DNA from: Conidiobolus incongruus B7586 | Lineage: Eukaryota; Entomophthoromycota; Entomophthoromycetes; Entomophthorales; Conidiobolaceae | Assembly: GCA_000697335.1 (NCBI GenBank) | Contig: JNEM01017073.1 | Location: forward strand, 1-11,532 | Length of the DNA: 11,532 bases | Direction: 5' to 3' | In this document: positions 8,953 to 11,532 of the stretch, piece by piece | Position numbering within the stretch: position 1 is the stretch's first letter | Layout of the letters: every line of letters begins with the position of its first letter | Notes under the pieces: generated by a model | What the model saw: only the letters and a program-made list of their open reading frames with translations | Told to the model about the DNA's origin: nothing | The model's database searches: none | Made by a program: the position numbers and the translations under genes

Positions 8953-9983
8953 ATGCTTAAACCAAATAGTGATAATCAAAAGTTTTTTATTTTAGTATCA
9001 GTAAAACTTAACTATAAACCCTCTAAAATTATTTAAAATTTACAAGCAGCTTTTGGTAATAAAATATTATCTAAATCAACAATTTATTATTAGGTAAATT
9101 ACTTTAAAGCTAGGAGAGAAACTATTCAAAACCTGATAAAATCTAGAAAACCAACTTTAACTGTTATTTTTTCAATTGTAAATAGAGTGAAAAAATATAT
9201 TGAAAAGTACCTTTTTATTTCAGCTAGAGAATTATTTAAATACTTTAATATTAGTTTTATAAGTATTTTATATATTTTAAAGTTTAAACTAAAATTAATA
9301 AAAATATAAAATAGGTATCTTATAATTTAATTAAAGTTTAAAAAAAAACTAGAGTAGCTATTGTTAAATAAAACCTATTGAAATATTATTAGAAGCCTAA
9401 ACTTTTACAACAAATAATTACAATTGATGAATCTTAAATCCCTATGTATAATCCTTTACCAAAACACAAATCAAGATGCTAGATTAAGTTAAATTAACCC
9501 CCTCCACAAATCCCTTTAAATAAGCATTTTGTTAATAAGTGAATGTTAATTATTGTAATAGATTATAATAGTATATGTTATTCTTATTTAGTTCCTGAAG
9601 GAAAATCAATTAATCATAAACTATATATTGCTTTTTTAAATAAAAGTATTTTTAATTGGTGTTCTCAATATAATTTAAGAAGACTTATTATTTTGCATGA
9701 TAATTGCAAAATACATAAATCTAAAGCTGTAAAAAACTTTCTAATTAAAAAAAACTGGAAAGAACTACCACATCCAGTATATTCTTTTAATTATAACCTA
9801 TGTGATTATAATTGCTTTAGGTAATTAAAAAACCAACTTGCAAGAAAGAAAATTTCTACAGGAAAATTTAATTGGTTTGTAAAACATCAAATTTCAGTCT
9901 TTAATAAAAAGTATTGTTTTTTAAGTGTTAAAAGTTTGCTAAAAGTATAGCAAAAAGTTATTAATAATAAAAGAAACTATTAA
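8953..9983 (+). pseudogene. Mariner transposase relic with all three catalytic Asp retained (copy B)
   Basis: A cut-and-paste transposase of about 343 codons, from ATG 8953 to TAA 9981. The catalytic triad is visible: Asp in IDES at 9426-9428, Asp in HDN at 9699-9701, and Asp in LCDYNCF at 9804-9806. Exactly 34 residues separate the last two, defining the DD34D mariner class; 90 separate the first two. The longest uninterrupted piece is 9543-9824 and includes GKSIN, NWCSQYNLRR, LPHPVYSF and the last two Asp, matching mariner LPHPPYSPDLAPSDYHLF. Stops fall at 9034, 9091, 9339, 9435, 9480, 9495, 9540, 9822 and elsewhere, mostly at expected Trp or Gln codons, with one frame change near 9300-9330. 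Not functional as it stands. Confidence 0.92.
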
Positions 9984-10107
9984 ATTTATATTATATATTT
10001 ATTTTTATATATCATATATTCAAATGTTTATTTATTTTTAATTGCAAAAAATTCCTATTATTAAAAATACAGAGTAATATAAGGAAAAATTAAATATAAG
10101 AAATATA

Positions 10108-10585
10108 ATACAAAAATTAAATTAAAATTATAAACATAAAATTGAATAAAGATATTAATATATGATTTATAAATTTTAATGAATAATATAAAATTAATTC
10201 TCTCTTTTGTTATTATTAACACTTTACTATATTTTTGACATACTTTTAACATCTAAAAAATAGTTTTTTTGGTTAAGGACTGAATTTTAATATTTCACAA
10301 ACTAATTTGATTTGTTTGCATGAATTATTTTTCCTGCAAGCTTATTTTTTGATTGCCTAAAACTATTATAATCACCTAGGTTATAATTTGGTGAATATAC
10401 TATATATGGTAACTCTTTCTAGTTTTATTTATATAAAAAATCTTTTATAAATTTATCTGTATATATTTTAGATTTATTATTTAAGATAATAGATATATTT
10501 AATTTATAATAAAAGAATTAGTTAGAAATTATTTTATTTAAAGTATTAATAAACTTACTATATTAATCTATAAAAGTAAGTTATA
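10108..10585 (-). mobile_element. Mariner-like element, minus strand, truncated 3' part (copy D)
   Basis: On the minus strand it matches the 3' half of copies A and B. The tip is near 10108 (TA then ATACAAAAATTAAATT). The GGTTAAGGACTGAATTTT stretch at 10271-10288 corresponds to the conserved ATTAAAGACTGAAATTT at about the same 154-166 bp from the tip. The GGTGAATATACT and GGTAACTC blocks near 10390-10415 encode the LPHPVYSF region, and a good match continues to ATTTAAAGTATTAATAAACTTACTATATTAAT (10537-10568). Homology fades after about 10585, where a full copy would run to about 11390. It starts 50 bp from the tail of copy B, tail-to-tail. Confidence 0.72.
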
Positions 10586-10589
10586 AAAT

Positions 10590-10940
10590 CAAATATATAT
10601 ATATTTTTATTAATAAATAAAATAATTATATATATATAATTACCTGAAACTATAATATATAATTAAGGTATATTTTTTAATAATAAAAAATATATTTAGT
10701 TATATTTAATAAACTTTTAGCAAAAATATTGACCCTTAATATTTAATTAAGGTAAGCTATAAATTTATAGGTTTTTAAGATAAAAGGATATATTTAACAA
10801 TATATAACTATATCTTTTCTATTTTTGTTATTATTTAATATAATATTTTATAAATATATTAAATATTTCTATTAATATTTTTATATATAAATCCCTCTCT
10901 AAAAAAACTTACTTATATATTAATTAATTAAATAAAAAAT
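10590..10940. other. AT-rich stretch between transposon relics
   Basis: No gene is seen. It contains (AT)n runs and a near-palindrome CCTTAATATTTAATTAAGG (10734-10752). The palindrome might mark an end of the Tc1-like relic that follows, but this is not supported further. Confidence 0.4.
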
Positions 10941-10952
10941 AAATTAATTTGT

Positions 10953-11532
10953 AATATTGTTAGAATTACTAATGTTAGTTAGTTTACTATAGTTAAAATT
11001 ATTAAGAATAATAATAAAGATATATTTAAACTTAAAATTAATTATATTAAAATTATAAATAAATATAATAAGAAGTATATTGATAAGTTGGTTAAAATAA
11101 GTAAGTATAATATTATTATAAAAATATAACAGAAATTATAACACTAAATAAAAATATTAATTAATATTAATACTATTATATATAAATATGTTAATATAGA
11201 AATTATTTATATTTTAAGAAAAAATACCCTTAACTAAAAAATTCTCATTATAAAGTTAAATTAGAGTTTAAATATCATCATTAATGTTAAACTAAAGTTA
11301 ATTAGAGTAAGGTTATTTAATTTAATAAAACAAAGATATATTTTAGTAAATTTAATAAAAAAATTAAATATTTTAAAAAAGATATAAAATTACTTTATAT
11401 TCATTATACTAATTTTACCTAAAAATATATTATTAGGTTAATGATTATTTAAGAATATTTGTAGTTTTTAGGTGTTATATATTTTTATAAGGTTAATAAG
11501 TAAATTAATATTAAAATTTATTAAATTATTTT
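10953..11532 (+). pseudogene. Tc1-like transposase relic, partial, continues beyond the right edge
   Basis: A decayed DNA-transposon transposase distinct from the mariner family. An N-terminal helix-turn-helix-like segment, IVRITNVS then FTIVKIIK, begins at 10953, followed by NKYNKKYIDKLVKI. After a frame change, SHYKVKLEF is recognisable from about 11245. Next comes the Tc1 block normally reading W-T-x-x-W-x-K-V-I-W-S-D-E-x-K. Here the three Trp codons are stops (11288 TAA, 11303 TAG, 11318 TAA) and Ser-Asp-Glu reads Phe-Asn-Lys (11321-11329). The first catalytic Asp is therefore lost. The family's M-V-W-G motif follows as LMII, stop (11450), Glu, and then GVIYFYKVN. The second and third catalytic residues lie outside the window. 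The left end of the element is not defined. Confidence 0.7.

Larger units (their letters stand above)
8781..10058 (+). mobile_element. Mariner-like (DD34D) element, full length, best preserved (copy B)
   Basis: TA at 8779-8780 precedes the left tip ATGGGAAATTTTTTAATT, and the right tip ATTGCAAAAAATTCCTAT ends at 10058 and is followed by TA. The tips form an imperfect inverted repeat and the TA pair is the mariner target-site duplication. Length is 1278 bp. Inside are an (AT)n run at 8874-8899 in the leader and a transposase relic at 8953-9983. It is the youngest-looking member of the family here but is disrupted by many stops. Confidence 0.92.

Noticed and set aside
2451-9983. Reassigned stop codons (TAA/TAG as Gln, or stops as Trp) to explain the transposase frames
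   Set aside because: All three stop triplets appear at Trp sites, while NSF in the same window uses TGG, CAA and CAG normally, has no internal stops and ends in TAA.
10061-10252. Minus-strand frame of 63 codons as a small gene
   Set aside because: It overlaps the 3' tail of mariner copy D, is low-complexity (Ile, Phe, Tyr, Leu) and resembles no protein.
10734-10752. CCTTAATATTTAATTAAGG as a transposon end or protein-binding palindrome
   Set aside because: Short A/T palindromes are expected often at this base composition, and no matching partner was found.
1-11532. CRISPR array, tRNA or rRNA genes, or a bacterial operon
   Set aside because: No regularly spaced repeats, tRNA-like cloverleaf or rRNA sequence was seen, and spliceosomal introns show that the window is eukaryotic nuclear DNA.

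Overview
This is a nuclear window from a eukaryote with a very AT-rich genome. It holds one intact host gene surrounded by decayed DNA transposons. Small spliceosomal introns of 47-59 bp, GT..AG ends and CTAAT/CTGAT-like branch sites suggest a fungus, probably an early-diverging lineage. That placement is an inference; the sequence only proves a eukaryote with very short introns.

The host gene (5794-8368, + strand) encodes the AAA+ ATPase NSF/Sec18, which takes SNARE complexes apart. Eight exons separated by seven tiny introns read as a continuous 735-residue protein, close to the roughly 745-760 residues usual for the family. The N domain, the D1 ATPase and the D2 ATPase are all present. The exons are visibly much richer in G+C than the flanks.

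The rest is almost entirely transposon-derived. One DD34D mariner-like family accounts for five copies and a fragment: the 3' end of a copy at the left edge (to 417, +), a near full-length copy at 2282-3558 (+), a diverged near full-length copy at 4380-5579 (-), the best preserved copy at 8781-10058 (+), and a truncated copy at 10108 to about 10585 (-). A 5'-end scrap lies at 8719-8757. The two best copies are 1277 and 1278 bp, have matching ends with a TA next to the tip, and carry a transposase relic of about 343 codons, all normal for mariner. A separate Tc1-like transposase relic begins near 10950 and runs off the right edge. A G+C-richer island at about 3585-3990 is an unidentified remnant, perhaps a retroelement fossil. 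Stretches 418-2281, 3991-4379, 8369-8718 and 10590-10940 hold no recognisable gene.

The most interesting signal is how the transposons decayed. Two mariner copies that differ at many sites carry stop codons at the same seven codons, mostly where Trp or Gln is expected. The Tc1 relic has stops at all four of its conserved Trp positions and an Asn-Lys pair where Asp-Glu is expected. These are C:G to T:A transitions, often in CpA/TpG context, and the host gene shows none of them. This resembles RIP-like or methylation-driven mutation of repeats, although simple AT drift or amplification of an already dead copy remain possible. I see no previously undescribed gene system in this window.
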